Source: Amycolatopsis sp. NBC_00345 (GTDB lineage: Bacteria > Actinomycetota > Actinomycetes > Mycobacteriales > Pseudonocardiaceae). Taken from it: a stretch of DNA of 64,000 bases. The position numbers and the translations under genes are program-made. Where the stretch lies: positions 3,720,001-3,784,000 of the forward strand of contig NZ_CP107995.1 in NCBI RefSeq assembly GCF_036116635.1, in the 5' to 3' direction. Positions 25,344 through 34,615 of this stretch are shown one piece after another; the first letter of the stretch is position 1, and every line of letters starts with the position of its first letter. The notes beneath the pieces are model-generated. The model did no database searches and was not told where the DNA came from. It saw only the letters and a list, made by a program, of their open reading frames with translations.

Positions 25344-26987
25344 TCAGCCGCTCAGCGAATCCTGGACGGCGGCGTGCGCGGCCAGGTAGCCGAAGGTGAT
25401 GATCGGGCCGAAGGTCATGCCCCCGGAGATATAACCCTGGCCGGTGGGCGCCGCGCTGGCGTTGCCCACCGCGTACAGCCCCGGCACCGGCTGCTCGTCG
25501 GCGCCGAGTACCTGGCCCGCGGTGTTCACGCGCGGCCCGCCCTTGGTGTCGAGGGTGCCGGGCGCGAGGATCGTCGCGTAGTAGGGACCCTGGTCCGACA
25601 ACGGGAACATGAGCCCGTTCGGGCTGTGGTTGTCGTCGGCCACCGGCCCGTGGAAGGTGATCTCGATCGGCGTCTCGCCGCGCCGGAAGTCCTCGTCGAC
25701 GCCGCTGCGCGCGAACCCGTTGAACCGCTCGACCGTGCCGCGCAGCGACGCGGCGAAGTCCGCCGAAAGGCGCGTGTTGCGGGCTCCGGCGCCGAGCTTG
25801 ACCAGCCGTTCGTCGAGCGCCGCCGCGAGCTCTTCGAGCGTTTCCCCCGACACGACGTGCGACGCGTCCGAGGTGGAGTCCGGGATGAACGCGCCGAGGA
25901 ACCCGCCGGGAAAGCGGTCCGCCGCACGCTGGTCCCACACCGGGAACATGAGGAAGTTCGGATGCTCCGCGTCATGCGGATTCCACGACAGCATCTGGAT
26001 CGTGCGGTCCTGGTACGGCGCCTTCTCGTTCACCGCGCGCCGCCCGGCCGAGTTGACGATGAGCAGGCTGTCGCCGGGGACGGCGAACACGCCCATCATG
26101 GTCGGGTCGCGGTGGAGCATCTTCTCGAGGACGAGCGGCGCCAGGTACGCGGCGTCCATGTGCACGAGCGGGATCCCCAGGCGCTGCGCGATCCGGTGGA
26201 AGTCACCCTCGTTGCTCAACGCCGCGCAGCCGCCGACGACCCGGCCGCCCAGGTAGTAGCGGCGCATCTCCTCGTTGTGGGTGAAGCCGCCCGAGCAGAA
26301 GACGACCGCCTTGCGGCCCCGCGCGGCGATCTCCCCGTCCGGGGTCTCCACGCGCACCCCGACGACCCGGCCGGTCTCGTCGACGATCACGCCGGCGACG
26401 CGGTGGTCGACGTGCACCGGGATCTGCCGCTGGGCCACGAGTCCCGCCAGCGCGGCGATGAACGATTCGCCGTCGCCGCGCGTGCCGTCCGGGTTGTGCG
26501 GGAACAACTCCCGGCCCCGCGGCGCGGTGATCTCGGGCAGGTGCATGTGGTAGTCGGGGAATTCGGCGTCCTGCTCCAGCTCGGCGCCCAGCGCCTCCAG
26601 CGCGCGGAACGCGGTGTCGGCGTTGTCGTAGAGCGCGTCGAAGAGTTCGAACTCCCAGCGGGCCAGGCCGAGGTACTGATCGCCGGGGTCGAACAGCAAC
26701 GGCCGCGCCATCCGGGCGAGGTACGCCAGCGCGTCCTCTTTGCGGTCGGTGGTCCCGGCCTCCTGCATGAACCGGTTGTTCGGCACCCACATCCCGGCGA
26801 CGGCCTTGCGGGCCGTGCCGCCCACCCGTTCCGCCTTCTCCAGCACGACAACGCTCGCGCCCAGTTCATGCGCGTGCAACGCCGTGGTGAACCCGGCGAG
26901 CGCACCACCGGCCACGACGATGTCCACGTCGATGTCCCAGTGCACACCGGCTGCCGGCTCAGGCGCCCGGACCTCGGGATTGCCCAT
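25344..26987 (-). CDS. FAD-dependent oxidoreductase (fumarate reductase / 3-ketosteroid dehydrogenase type)
   Basis: A 547-aa FAD_binding_2 protein. The N-terminal dinucleotide motif is VVAGGALAGFTTALHA (about residues 24-39) with EKAERVGGTARK (about 50-61). The C-terminal FAD-ribityl motif is LYAVGNASAAPTGQGYISGGMTFG (split over about 506-529). These flavoenzymes introduce or reduce C=C bonds alpha-beta to a carbonyl in steroids, fumarate-like acids or urocanate. Context with ring hydroxylation and meta-cleavage genes suggests it desaturates or reduces an intermediate. It is soluble, with no signal peptide or heme domain. Confidence 0.85.
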   Translation of the reverse strand: MGNPEVRAPEPAAGVHWDIDVDIVVAGGALAGFTTALHAHELGASVVVLEKAERVGGTARKAVAGMWVPNNRFMQEAGTTDRKEDALAYLARMARPLLFDPGDQYLGLARWEFELFDALYDNADTAFRALEALGAELEQDAEFPDYHMHLPEITAPRGRELFPHNPDGTRGDGESFIAALAGLVAQRQIPVHVDHRVAGVIVDETGRVVGVRVETPDGEIAARGRKAVVFCSGGFTHNEEMRRYYLGGRVVGGCAALSNEGDFHRIAQRLGIPLVHMDAAYLAPLVLEKMLHRDPTMMGVFAVPGDSLLIVNSAGRRAVNEKAPYQDRTIQMLSWNPHDAEHPNFLMFPVWDQRAADRFPGGFLGAFIPDSTSDASHVVSGETLEELAAALDERLVKLGAGARNTRLSADFAASLRGTVERFNGFARSGVDEDFRRGETPIEITFHGPVADDNHSPNGLMFPLSDQGPYYATILAPGTLDTKGGPRVNTAGQVLGADEQPVPGLYAVGNASAAPTGQGYISGGMTFGPIITFGYLAAHAAVQDSLSG

Positions 26988-26999
26988 GACGATCGCTCC

Positions 27000-27890
27000 T
27001 TACTCTTCGTTGAGGAAGTTGACGACGCTGCGGTTGTAGGTTTCCCGTTGCTCCCACTGGGGCCAGTGCCCGGCCTCGGTGATCAGCTCGAACCGGCCGC
27101 CGGTGATCTTCGCGGCCATGTCCAGCCCGGCGCCCGCCGGGCCCGACGGGTCGTCGCTGGTCCAGATGACGAGCGCGGGCCCGGGCACGGCGGACAGGTC
27201 GGCGTCGGTGATCATGTTGCGCCGGCGCACTTCCGGGTCCTGCAGGCAGAGGATGTGGCGCATCGACCCGGCGAATCCGGGCCGGGAGTAGATGGCCCGG
27301 CGGATGGCGACGAGCTCGTCGGTGACCACGGCGGGGTCGGCCATGAGCCATTCGAGCCGGGCCCGGATCCGTTCCTCCGACGGGTCGTCGGCGGCCGCCT
27401 GCGAAAGGCCGCGGATCTTGTCCATCACCTCGGGCCGGGCCATCGTGCCGCCCGGGGTGTTGAGCACCATCTTCCCGACCCGCTCGGGATGCGCGGCGGC
27501 GAACTTCACCGCCACCCACCCGCCGAGGGACTCGCCGTTGAGGTGCGCCTTGGCCACGCCGAACGCGTCGAGCAGCCCGGCCAGGTGCTCGACGTAGGTG
27601 CCGAGCTCCAGGTCGGCCGTGGCGTGGGTGGTGTAGCCGTGGCCGGGATAGTCGTAGGCCAGCACCCGGAAGTGCTCGGCGAAAGCCGCGATGTTGTGGG
27701 CGTAGGCCTCCAGATGCCCTCCGGTGCCGGGCATGAGCACCAGTGTCTCGCCCTCGCCGGCCTCGAACACGCGGGTGCGCCACGGGCCGACGTCGACGTA
27801 GTGCACGCGGTGTTCGAGCGCGCCCAGCGCCACCCACACCGGCGGGTCCTCGGTCCGGGCGGCCGTGGCCCGCGCTGTCGTTTCGGTCAT
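27000..27890 (-). CDS. alpha/beta hydrolase, MhpC-like C-C bond hydrolase
   Basis: A 296-aa hydrolase resembling meta-cleavage product hydrolases. The oxyanion region is VLMPGTGGHLEAY (about residues 51-63), YDYPGHGYTT lies at about 78-87, and the nucleophile elbow is LNGESLGGWVAVKF (about 114-127). The late histidine is in ITEAGHWPQWEQ (about 274-285). The enzyme would cut the dienoate produced by extradiol cleavage into a carboxylic acid and a hydroxydienoate. The ATG at 27890 follows GGAG. Placement between the flavin reductase and the FAD oxidoreductase genes supports a role in the HpaB/MhpB pathway. Confidence 0.85.
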   Translation of the reverse strand: MTETTARATAARTEDPPVWVALGALEHRVHYVDVGPWRTRVFEAGEGETLVLMPGTGGHLEAYAHNIAAFAEHFRVLAYDYPGHGYTTHATADLELGTYVEHLAGLLDAFGVAKAHLNGESLGGWVAVKFAAAHPERVGKMVLNTPGGTMARPEVMDKIRGLSQAAADDPSEERIRARLEWLMADPAVVTDELVAIRRAIYSRPGFAGSMRHILCLQDPEVRRRNMITDADLSAVPGPALVIWTSDDPSGPAGAGLDMAAKITGGRFELITEAGHWPQWEQRETYNRSVVNFLNEE

Positions 27891-27919
27891 GGAAAACTCC
27901 GCGTGTCGGTGAGCGTCGG

Positions 27920-28492
27920 CTACCAGGGTGCGTTCAGGAGCCATTCGTGCTGGGCGTCGGCGAGGGCGGACTCCCAGTGCGCGGCGGGCAGGTCGAGAAA
28001 CGCCCCCTGCGCGTAGAGCAGCGGATCCCCCGCGTGCGTGGCCAGCGCCCGGACCCGGCCGACGACGATCGCGTGGTCGCCCCCGTCCAGGACGGCGTGC
28101 GGATCGCACTGGATCTGCGCGATGGCGCCGTCGATCAGCGGGATGCCGTGGCGGCCGGGCCTGGTGCGCAGACCGGCGAACCGGTCCGCACCGCGCCCGG
28201 CGAAGCGCACGGCGAGCTCGCGCTGATCCGTGCGCAACACGTTGACGACGTAGCCGGGGGCGGTGGTGAGGTGCTCGTGCATCGCGCGCCCCCGGTCGAT
28301 GCAGGCCAGGACCAGCGGCGGGTCCAGCGACAGCGAGGAGAACGCGCTGACGGTGCAGCCGGCGGGCCGCCCCTCGCCGGTCACGGTGGTGAGCACCGTG
28401 ACCCCGGTGGCGAACTGGCCCATGGCACGGCGCATCGACCCCGCGTCCGGAGTCCCGTCCACCGCCGCCATGGCCGGACCGGTGCCGGTCAT
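27920..28492 (-). CDS. flavin reductase (HpaC-like) of two-component monooxygenase
   Basis: A 190-aa FMN-binding split-barrel protein. MRRAMGQFATGVTVLTT (about residues 20-36) and AFSSLSLDPPLVLACID (about 50-66) are the family-wide FMN/FAD contacts, and GDHAIVVGRVRAL (about 143-155) is the C-terminal motif. It supplies free reduced FAD using NADH to the oxygenase encoded immediately upstream. Its ATG at 28492 overlaps that gene's stop as ATGA, so the two components are translated together. Confidence 0.9.
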   Translation of the reverse strand: MTGTGPAMAAVDGTPDAGSMRRAMGQFATGVTVLTTVTGEGRPAGCTVSAFSSLSLDPPLVLACIDRGRAMHEHLTTAPGYVVNVLRTDQRELAVRFAGRGADRFAGLRTRPGRHGIPLIDGAIAQIQCDPHAVLDGGDHAIVVGRVRALATHAGDPLLYAQGAFLDLPAAHWESALADAQHEWLLNAPW

Positions 28493-29991
28493 GGCCGGGC
28501 CGTGGCGGTCCGGTCACGGGCCTCGGCGACCGCTTGCCGCGGGTCGCCGGCCAGGTCCAGTGCCCGATCGACCATGCGGAAGGCGTCGGTCTTGTCGTAG
28601 GCGAGGTAGTTCATCGCGTAGAGCCGGACCGGGTCGCCCGCGTAGTAGCGCTCGTACTGCACCGCGCGCTGGCCGAACCCGTCGCCGCAGAGATCCCAGG
28701 CCAGCTTGTACAGCCGGACCCGTTCGGTGGCGTCGAGGCCTTCCGCGCCCTGGAAGTAGCGGGTGATGTCCGCGCCGATCTCGCTCCCGAAATCCTCGGC
28801 GGACGGCATCATCAGCAGGCCGCCGGCGCCGAGGGTCTGCAGGACCTCGGCCGCCTTGGGGTACGAGCTCGACAGGTGCATCCGCAAGGTCTGCAGCGGC
28901 CCGAACCCACAGCGAAGCGAGTTTCCCGACGACGAGGTTTCGTGGTCGATCTCCGCGGCCCGCACCAGCGCGCGGCAGGTCTCGGTGGCCGCGACGAGCT
29001 CACCGAGCTTTTGCTGCACGTGCAGGAATCCGTCGATCTTCACCGACTGGGCGAGCTTCATGGCCACGCCGGTGATGAACTGCATCTTCACGAGCCCGCG
29101 CACCCCGGTCTGGTGGGCGGTGTGCTGACGCAGGTTGGTCTCGGCGTAGAGCTTGTTGGCCAGCGCGACATCGCCGTGCAGGAACACCCGGTCCCACGGC
29201 ACGAGCACGTCGTCGAACACGACCAGCGAGTCGGCCTCTTCGAAATGCGACGACAGCGGGTGGTCGAACCGGTTGCGGGTGCCGTCGTCGAAGGGCTCGC
29301 GAGAGATCAGCCGCAATCCCGGCGTCTCGATCGGGACGGCGAACACCGCCGCGTGCCGCTCGTCTCCCGGCCGCAGCCCCGGCAGGCTGTAGATGATCAG
29401 CTCGTCGGCCATCGGGGCGAGCGTGGCCAGCATCCGGGCCCCGCGTACCACCAGCCCGTCGGCGGTCTCCTCGACCACGCCCATGTGCAGGAACTGGTCC
29501 GCCTGCTCGGCCGAGCTCTTCGACCGGTCGGTCTGCGGCGTGATCAACGCGTGGGTGAGGAACAGGTCGTTGTCGCGCACGTACTCGAAATAGCGCTGAA
29601 CGTTGCCGGCGAAGCGCGGCCCGAACTCCGCGAACACGCCCGGCTCCTCGGCGAAGGCCATCACGGTGGTGTTGAGGAAGTCGGGCGATCGCCCCATCAA
29701 GCCCAGCGTGGCCTCCGACCACAGCCGGAACGCCTCGCGCCGGCCGACCAGGTCCGCATAGGACTTCGGGGCGACGAACGCGGTGCCGACCGGCCCGTGG
29801 GGCCCCGGCCGCGTCAGCACGTCCGCATACCGCGGATCGTGCTGCATGTCGTACAGGTGGGCGATCTGCTGGATCGGCGCCCGAAACGCCGGATGCCGCG
29901 TCACGTCCTCCACCCGCCGACCGCGCAGCCACACCTCCCGCGGTGTCTTCTGCAACCGCTCCACGTACTGGGCGCCGGACCGGACAGCCAT
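28489..29991 (-). CDS. FADH2-dependent monooxygenase, HpaB family (4-hydroxyphenylacetate 3-hydroxylase type)
   Basis: A 500-aa oxygenase component of the HpaB/acyl-CoA-dehydrogenase-like fold. Recognisable parts are YVERLQKTPREVWLRG (residues 8-23), VAPKSYADLVGRREAFRLW (about 76-94), and FDDVLVPWDRVFLHGD (about 260-275), which is shared with HpaB and PheA/TtdA-type enzymes. It hydroxylates a phenolic ring with FADH2 from the adjacent reductase. The ATG at 29991 follows GGGAGG. It opens the long minus-strand catabolic operon, and an AAGGAC-N6-GTCCTT operator lies 82 bp upstream, shared with a divergent FAD monooxygenase. Confidence 0.9.
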   Translation of the reverse strand: MAVRSGAQYVERLQKTPREVWLRGRRVEDVTRHPAFRAPIQQIAHLYDMQHDPRYADVLTRPGPHGPVGTAFVAPKSYADLVGRREAFRLWSEATLGLMGRSPDFLNTTVMAFAEEPGVFAEFGPRFAGNVQRYFEYVRDNDLFLTHALITPQTDRSKSSAEQADQFLHMGVVEETADGLVVRGARMLATLAPMADELIIYSLPGLRPGDERHAAVFAVPIETPGLRLISREPFDDGTRNRFDHPLSSHFEEADSLVVFDDVLVPWDRVFLHGDVALANKLYAETNLRQHTAHQTGVRGLVKMQFITGVAMKLAQSVKIDGFLHVQQKLGELVAATETCRALVRAAEIDHETSSSGNSLRCGFGPLQTLRMHLSSSYPKAAEVLQTLGAGGLLMMPSAEDFGSEIGADITRYFQGAEGLDATERVRLYKLAWDLCGDGFGQRAVQYERYYAGDPVRLYAMNYLAYDKTDAFRMVDRALDLAGDPRQAVAEARDRTATARP

Positions 29992-30072
29992 ACCGCCTCC
30001 CAACTAACATGCTAGCCTGCCAGCTGAACATAGGCCGCTTCGCCGCGGCACGCAAGAGTGCATCCGCCCCGC

Positions 30073-30090
30073 AAGGACGAAATGGTCCTT
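30073..30090. promoter_or_regulatory. candidate GntR operator in divergent promoter, AAGGAC-N6-GTCCTT
   Basis: AAGGAC (30073-30078) and GTCCTT (30085-30090) form a perfect repeat with a 6-bp spacer, between the divergent HpaB operon and the monooxygenase at 30257. The same arms and spacing occur before the GntR gene at 16900 and at 10569. The rest of 29992-30256 shows no gene. Confidence 0.65.
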
Positions 30091-30256
30091 TACTTGGCGG
30101 GGACACGCAACTAGGGTCATCCAGCACAGCGCCGGGCCGGGGCCGGCCGCCGAGAACCCCCGTCCTGGTGCGGAGTTCCGCTGAATTCTCGGCGCGCCAA
30201 GAGCGAAGCCGCACCCCCTCCGACGTCACCGCACATCGCCAGATTGGGAGCACCGG

Positions 30257-31993
30257 ATGGCTGCCAGCGAGTCAGCTCACGACGTGGTGATCGTCGGCGC
30301 CGGTCCGGCCGGCACAATGCTGGCGATCGAGCTGGGCCGCCGGGGGGTGGACGTCCGCCTCGTCGAACGGCGCGAAGGCCGGCTGCGGCATCCGCGGGCG
30401 AGCGGGATCCACGCCCGGACGATGGAGTACTTCCGCCAGCTCGGCCTCGCCGGGGAGATACGTCGTGCCGGTGGCCTCCCGGTCGAGGACTGGAGCGCCT
30501 TCGGTTACTTGACACGGCTGAAGGATCCGGACATCGGGGCGATCGACATGATGGCCGCGAAGGAGCGCATCGCGAGCCTGGACGCGCTGTCGCCGGAATT
30601 CCTGGTCTGGTGCGCACAAGACACGTTGGAAGGGGTGCTGCGCAAGCACGCCCTGACCTTCCCGAGTATCTCGGTCACCTACGGGTTGCGGGCGGTCGGC
30701 GTCGTCCAGGACGCGACCGGCGCCACCGTGACGGCGGCCGGCGAGAACGGGACCGAGCACCGGGTCAGGGGCCGCTATGTCGTCGGCGCGGACGGCGGAC
30801 GCAGCACCGTCCGCACCGCGGTCGGCGTCTCCGCCCCCGAGAGCCCGGTGATGAGCCACCAGGTCAATGTGTGCTTCGAAGCCGACCTGCGCCCCTTCCT
30901 GCGCGGCCGCCGGTACATCCTGTACTTCATCATCAACCCGGAGACCCAGGGCGCCTTCGTCACCTACGACGGCGACCGCCGCTGGGTCTACAGCTGGGAC
31001 TACGACCCCGGGCGGCAGAGCCCGGACGACTTCACCCCCGAATACTGCGCCGACGTGATCCGCACCGCGATCGGTTCGTCCGATGTGGACATCCGCGTCG
31101 AGGGCACGTTCTTCTGGAAGGTCCAATCGGCGCTGGCGGACAGTTTCCACGAGGGCCGCGTCCTGCTGGTGGGCGATGCCGCCCACCGGTTCCCGCCGAC
31201 CGGCGGGTTCGGCATGAACAGCAGCCTGCAGGACGCGCAGAACCTCGGCTGGAAGCTCCACGAGGTCCTGCGCGGCGGCGCGGGCGCGGAACTGCTCGGC
31301 ACCTACGACTCCGAACGCCGGACCACGGCCCGGCGAAACATCGCCACCACACTCGAAACCGCCAGGAAGGCGGCCGAAGTGGGCTGGTTCGCCAACGACC
31401 CGGCGCGGCTCGCCGAGATCGAAGGCCCCGGCGGCGCCGCGGTCCGGCAGCGGATAGCCGAGGGGATTCCCGGCCAAGAGCCCCAGTTCTGGTCCTACGG
31501 CCAGCAGTTCGGCGTGACCTACGACTCCGCCGCGGTCATCCCGGACGGCTCACCACCGGTCGGCTCGACCGTGGTCGACTACCGTCCGACCGCTCGCCCG
31601 GGCGCGCACGCCCCGCACGTGTGGCTCGAGTCCTCCGCGGGAGAGCGACTGTCCACAATCGACCTCCTGCACAGCCGTTTCGTCGTCCTCGCGCCCCCGT
31701 CCGGCCAGGCGTGGGTCGACGCCGCCCGGAGCCTCGCCGAAGCCCGCGGCACCGCGATCAGCGCCTTCACCATCGGCGCCGGCGGCGATTTCCGCGATCC
31801 GGACGGCAACTGGGCGAAGTGCTACGGCCTCGGCCCGACCGGAGCCGTCATCGTCCGGCCGGACGGGTACGTCGCCTTCCGCGCCGCGGACCTGAGCGCG
31901 GAGCAGTCACCGGCCGAGGTGCTGGGCGCCGCGTTCGGCCGCCTGCTCGGAACCGCCGAGCCTGGTCCTGGCGGCGGGGAAGCCGGCCGCTAG
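30257..31993 (+). CDS. FAD-dependent aromatic monooxygenase (PheA/MhpA family)
   Basis: A 578-aa flavoprotein hydroxylase, similar in layout to the one at 13483 but a distinct paralog. The FAD motif is VVIVGAGPAGTMLAIELG (about residues 9-26). GADGGRSTVRTAVG (about 178-191) and LLVGDAAHRFPPTGGFGMN (about 305-323) complete the family signature, with a C-terminal thioredoxin-like domain. It hydroxylates a phenolic substrate using NAD(P)H. It is divergent from the HpaB operon with a shared palindrome between them, so it probably serves the same or an allied pathway, perhaps the first hydroxylation before HpaB. Confidence 0.87.
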   Translation: MAASESAHDVVIVGAGPAGTMLAIELGRRGVDVRLVERREGRLRHPRASGIHARTMEYFRQLGLAGEIRRAGGLPVEDWSAFGYLTRLKDPDIGAIDMMAAKERIASLDALSPEFLVWCAQDTLEGVLRKHALTFPSISVTYGLRAVGVVQDATGATVTAAGENGTEHRVRGRYVVGADGGRSTVRTAVGVSAPESPVMSHQVNVCFEADLRPFLRGRRYILYFIINPETQGAFVTYDGDRRWVYSWDYDPGRQSPDDFTPEYCADVIRTAIGSSDVDIRVEGTFFWKVQSALADSFHEGRVLLVGDAAHRFPPTGGFGMNSSLQDAQNLGWKLHEVLRGGAGAELLGTYDSERRTTARRNIATTLETARKAAEVGWFANDPARLAEIEGPGGAAVRQRIAEGIPGQEPQFWSYGQQFGVTYDSAAVIPDGSPPVGSTVVDYRPTARPGAHAPHVWLESSAGERLSTIDLLHSRFVVLAPPSGQAWVDAARSLAEARGTAISAFTIGAGGDFRDPDGNWAKCYGLGPTGAVIVRPDGYVAFRAADLSAEQSPAEVLGAAFGRLLGTAEPGPGGGEAGR

Positions 31994-32080
31994 CGTCTTG
32001 TGACTCTGCTGGTTTGCGGAGATGTTTTGTTCACTCTATTTGGTGACGTTTTTGATGGGTGGCGTCGGTAAAATTACAGA

Positions 32081-33280
32081 GTGAGCCGTTACGGGGATTC
32101 TTCCTTAAATGACGCCGTCGATGTTTTGTCTCGGATTCATGAACGGGCCGTCCGGGTAGCACAGCTGGAGGCTGAGCAGGCTGCCGATGTCGCATTGTTC
32201 GCGGCAGCGGGCGGTTCTGTCCGGTCGGTGGCGGCGGAGCTGGCGTTGGAGTTGTCGGTGACAGAACGGCGTGCTGGGGCCGACGTCGCGTTGGCGCAGG
32301 CGCTGACGACCCGGTTGCCGGAGACGTTCGCGGCATTCCGGCGTGGGGAGATCGATGCTTTCAAGGCGCGGATGGTATTCGAGCCGACGATAGCTCTTTC
32401 TGATGAGATGGCTCGCCAGGTCGATGCGATTGTGGCGACGCGGTTGGCGGGGAAGAATCCGTCGTCGTTGCGGGCCGCCGTGAATCGGGTAGTGCAGAAA
32501 GTGGACGCCGAAGGATATGAGCGAAGATCCCGCGCGCGACGGCGCGACCGCAACGTCTGCCTGATTCACCAGGACGAGACAATGTCCACCTTGCTGTGTG
32601 ATCTGCCCGTGGAACAAGCCTCGGCGATCTACACCTCCCTCGACCACCAAGCACGGAAGCTCCGTCGCGGAGACGAGACCCGGACACTGGATCAACTGCG
32701 TGCGGATGTCCTGGTTGATCGGCTGCTGAACCGGGCGCCCGGTGACAGCGGCATCAAGCCCGTTGTCTACCTGTATGTGGACCTTCTGACGCTGGCCGGG
32801 TTGAACGAGGAGCCCGCCGAGTTGTCGGGTTGTGGCACTGTCCCGGCGTGGCTGACGCGGGAGCTTGCGGCGGACTCGAATTCGGTGTGGCGGCGGATCA
32901 TCACCGAACCCGACACCGGGCAGGTCCGCAGTGTCGGCCGCACCCGCTACCGACCACCCGTCGCCCTCGCCGACCTCGTCCAGGTGCGGGACCGGGTGTG
33001 CCAGCACCCGGGATGTCATCGCCCGTCACAGTACAGCGACATCGACCACACCCGCGACTTCGCGAGAGGCGGCCACACCGCCGAAGACAACCTCGGCCCA
33101 CGCTGCCGACGACACCACCGCCTCAAAGACGAACCAGGCTGGTCCATCACCTCAACGCCCGGTGGCGAGGGCACGATCACCACACCGACAGGACGGGTAT
33201 ACGCGACAACACCACCACCACTGCACGAAAACCGAGTCAAAGACACCACAGACGGGGTCGGACGTGAGGCAGCCGCCTGA
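32081..33280 (+). CDS. HNH endonuclease, 13E12/DUF222 family
   Basis: A 399-aa protein. Residues 1-280 form the DUF222 domain known from mycobacterial 13E12 repeats. A C-terminal HNH domain has RDRVCQHPGCHRPSQYSDID followed by H, then N in AEDNLG, and CRRHHRLKD at about 342-350. These residues give the zinc-binding cysteines and the catalytic His-Asn-His set. Such genes are present in many copies in actinomycetes and are thought to be mobile; their function is unknown. GTG start; no clear ribosome site, with an AT-rich leader (31994-32080). Base composition is lower in GC than its neighbours, which suggests it was acquired. Confidence 0.85.
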   Translation: MSRYGDSSLNDAVDVLSRIHERAVRVAQLEAEQAADVALFAAAGGSVRSVAAELALELSVTERRAGADVALAQALTTRLPETFAAFRRGEIDAFKARMVFEPTIALSDEMARQVDAIVATRLAGKNPSSLRAAVNRVVQKVDAEGYERRSRARRRDRNVCLIHQDETMSTLLCDLPVEQASAIYTSLDHQARKLRRGDETRTLDQLRADVLVDRLLNRAPGDSGIKPVVYLYVDLLTLAGLNEEPAELSGCGTVPAWLTRELAADSNSVWRRIITEPDTGQVRSVGRTRYRPPVALADLVQVRDRVCQHPGCHRPSQYSDIDHTRDFARGGHTAEDNLGPRCRRHHRLKDEPGWSITSTPGGEGTITTPTGRVYATTPPPLHENRVKDTTDGVGREAAA

Positions 33281-33492
33281 CCCCGGCAAATAGCGAGGAA
33301 TCTCAGAGCTGGGGCGGCGTCGCGTGATTCCGCCTTCTTTACCTGCTTGCTCCGCCTCCGGCTCGGCCCACAGCTTCCCCAAGAGGTTTGGGTCTGCCCA
33401 GGTTTCGGTTGGCGCTGGGGTTTTGGTGTTCTCAGGCCTCGTAGTCGCCGCACGCGCCGACCCTGCCGAGAGCGCGAGAGAACAGCCAGCCA
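33281..33492. other. intergenic region after HNH gene, no supported gene
   Basis: A 212-bp stretch between the HNH gene and the LacI gene stop. A short open frame (33324-33518) runs through it but has no ribosome site, no homology I recognise, and overlaps the LacI gene. The stretch may be the downstream part of the 13E12-type mobile unit. No clear hairpin terminator was found. Confidence 0.4.
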
Positions 33493-34506
33493 TCAGGCAC
33501 CACCGCGAGGCCCAGTAGAGGCCCGGATCACCAGATGAGTAGGCAGCACCGTACCAACCCGCTCGCTTCTGCCGCCGCGGCCGAGTACGTCCTGCAGCAG
33601 CGACACCGCGAGGCGGCCGGCGTGCTCGATGGGTGCGTTCACCGTGGTGAGCGGGGGGTCGCAGAAGTCGGCGCCCAGGATGTCGTCGCAGCCGACCACG
33701 CTGATCTCGGCCGGGACGCGGACGCCGCGTTCGCGGAAGCGGGTGGTCATCCCGATGGCGATGAGGTCGTTGAACGCGATGCAGGCCGACGCCTTGTTGT
33801 TGAGCGCGGCGTCCGCGGCGGCCGCGCCCGAGGCCATGGTGGGCGCGAACGGCGTCGAGCACTCGGCCGTCGCCCCGAGCCGGGCGGCGGTGGCCTTCAT
33901 CGCCCGCCAGCGCCGGACGTTGGTCCACGAGGAGGTCGGCCCGGAGACGTAGAACAGGCGGTAGTGGCCCAGCGACACCAGGTGCTCGACCGCCTGCGAG
34001 ACGCCGCCCGGCGTGTCGAGCAGGACGTGCGGCACGCGCCGGGGCGCCCGGTTGATCGTCACGAGCGGGTGCTCCGCGGCGAACGCGGTCAGCTCCCGGT
34101 CCTGCAGGCGCGAAGCGGAGATCACGATCCCGTCACTCAGGGTGGCGGCCTTGGCCAGCGCGGCCCGCTCGATCTCGGCGTCCTCCTCGGTGTCCATCAG
34201 CAGCTGGGTGAGCCCGGCGGCCCGCAGCTGCCGCTGGGCGCCGCGGATGAGGCCGAAGTAGAACGGGTTCGTCACGTCGGCGACGATCACCGCCACCGAA
34301 CCGCGATAGGCCTGGCTTCCGCCCGACCGGGCCGCATAACCGAGGCGGCGGGCGATCTCCGCGATCCGCCGCCGGGTCTCCGGGTTGACCCGCTCCGGGG
34401 TCGCCAGCGCCCGGGAGACGGTCGACATCGCGACCCCCGCCTCCTCGGCCACGTCACGAATGGTGACCCTCCGGGACATCGGCCGGGCTGAATCCTTTTC
34501 GGACAT
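33493..34506 (-). CDS. LacI family transcriptional regulator
   Basis: A 337-aa repressor. The helix-turn-helix VTIRDVAEEAGVAMSTVSRAL is at about residues 14-34, followed by the hinge helix and a periplasmic-binding-protein-like sensor domain (SVAVIVADVTNPFYFGLIRG at about 68-87, VVGCDDI at about 272-278). The start at 34506 has TGAGG just upstream; an in-frame extension to 34584 would place the start inside the operator region. It is divergent from the ABC sugar importer and presumably represses that operon, with TGGCAAA sites between them. The inducer is likely a sugar from mannose-containing glycans, judging from the GH92 gene downstream. Confidence 0.9.
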   Translation of the reverse strand: MSEKDSARPMSRRVTIRDVAEEAGVAMSTVSRALATPERVNPETRRRIAEIARRLGYAARSGGSQAYRGSVAVIVADVTNPFYFGLIRGAQRQLRAAGLTQLLMDTEEDAEIERAALAKAATLSDGIVISASRLQDRELTAFAAEHPLVTINRAPRRVPHVLLDTPGGVSQAVEHLVSLGHYRLFYVSGPTSSWTNVRRWRAMKATAARLGATAECSTPFAPTMASGAAAADAALNNKASACIAFNDLIAIGMTTRFRERGVRVPAEISVVGCDDILGADFCDPPLTTVNAPIEHAGRLAVSLLQDVLGRGGRSERVGTVLPTHLVIRASTGPRGGA

Positions 34507-34525
34507 GACCTCAGCGAAGCACGCG

Positions 34526-34562
34526 TGGCAAATACCTGGCAAATATTGCCGCTTGTTTGCCA
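34526..34562. promoter_or_regulatory. candidate LacI operators (TGGCAAA / TTTGCCA)
   Basis: TGGCAAA occurs at 34526-34532 and 34537-34543, and its reverse complement TTTGCCA at 34556-34562. GGCAA-ATA-TTGCC (34538-34550) forms an inner palindrome. The sites lie between the divergent LacI gene and the ABC substrate-binding gene, as expected for a local operator. Confidence 0.6.
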
Positions 34563-34615
34563 TGAAAGGTACCGTCCGCCGCATCGGGCTCCCCCGGCCC
34601 GCTCAAGGAGGAGTG

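Noticed and set aside
25374..28016. Plus-strand open frame of 880 codons
   Set aside because: It spans the antisense of four well-supported minus-strand genes; the length is an effect of high GC at third positions.
33324..33518. Small open frame between the HNH and LacI genes
   Set aside because: It lacks a ribosome site and overlaps the LacI coding end; no homology recognised.
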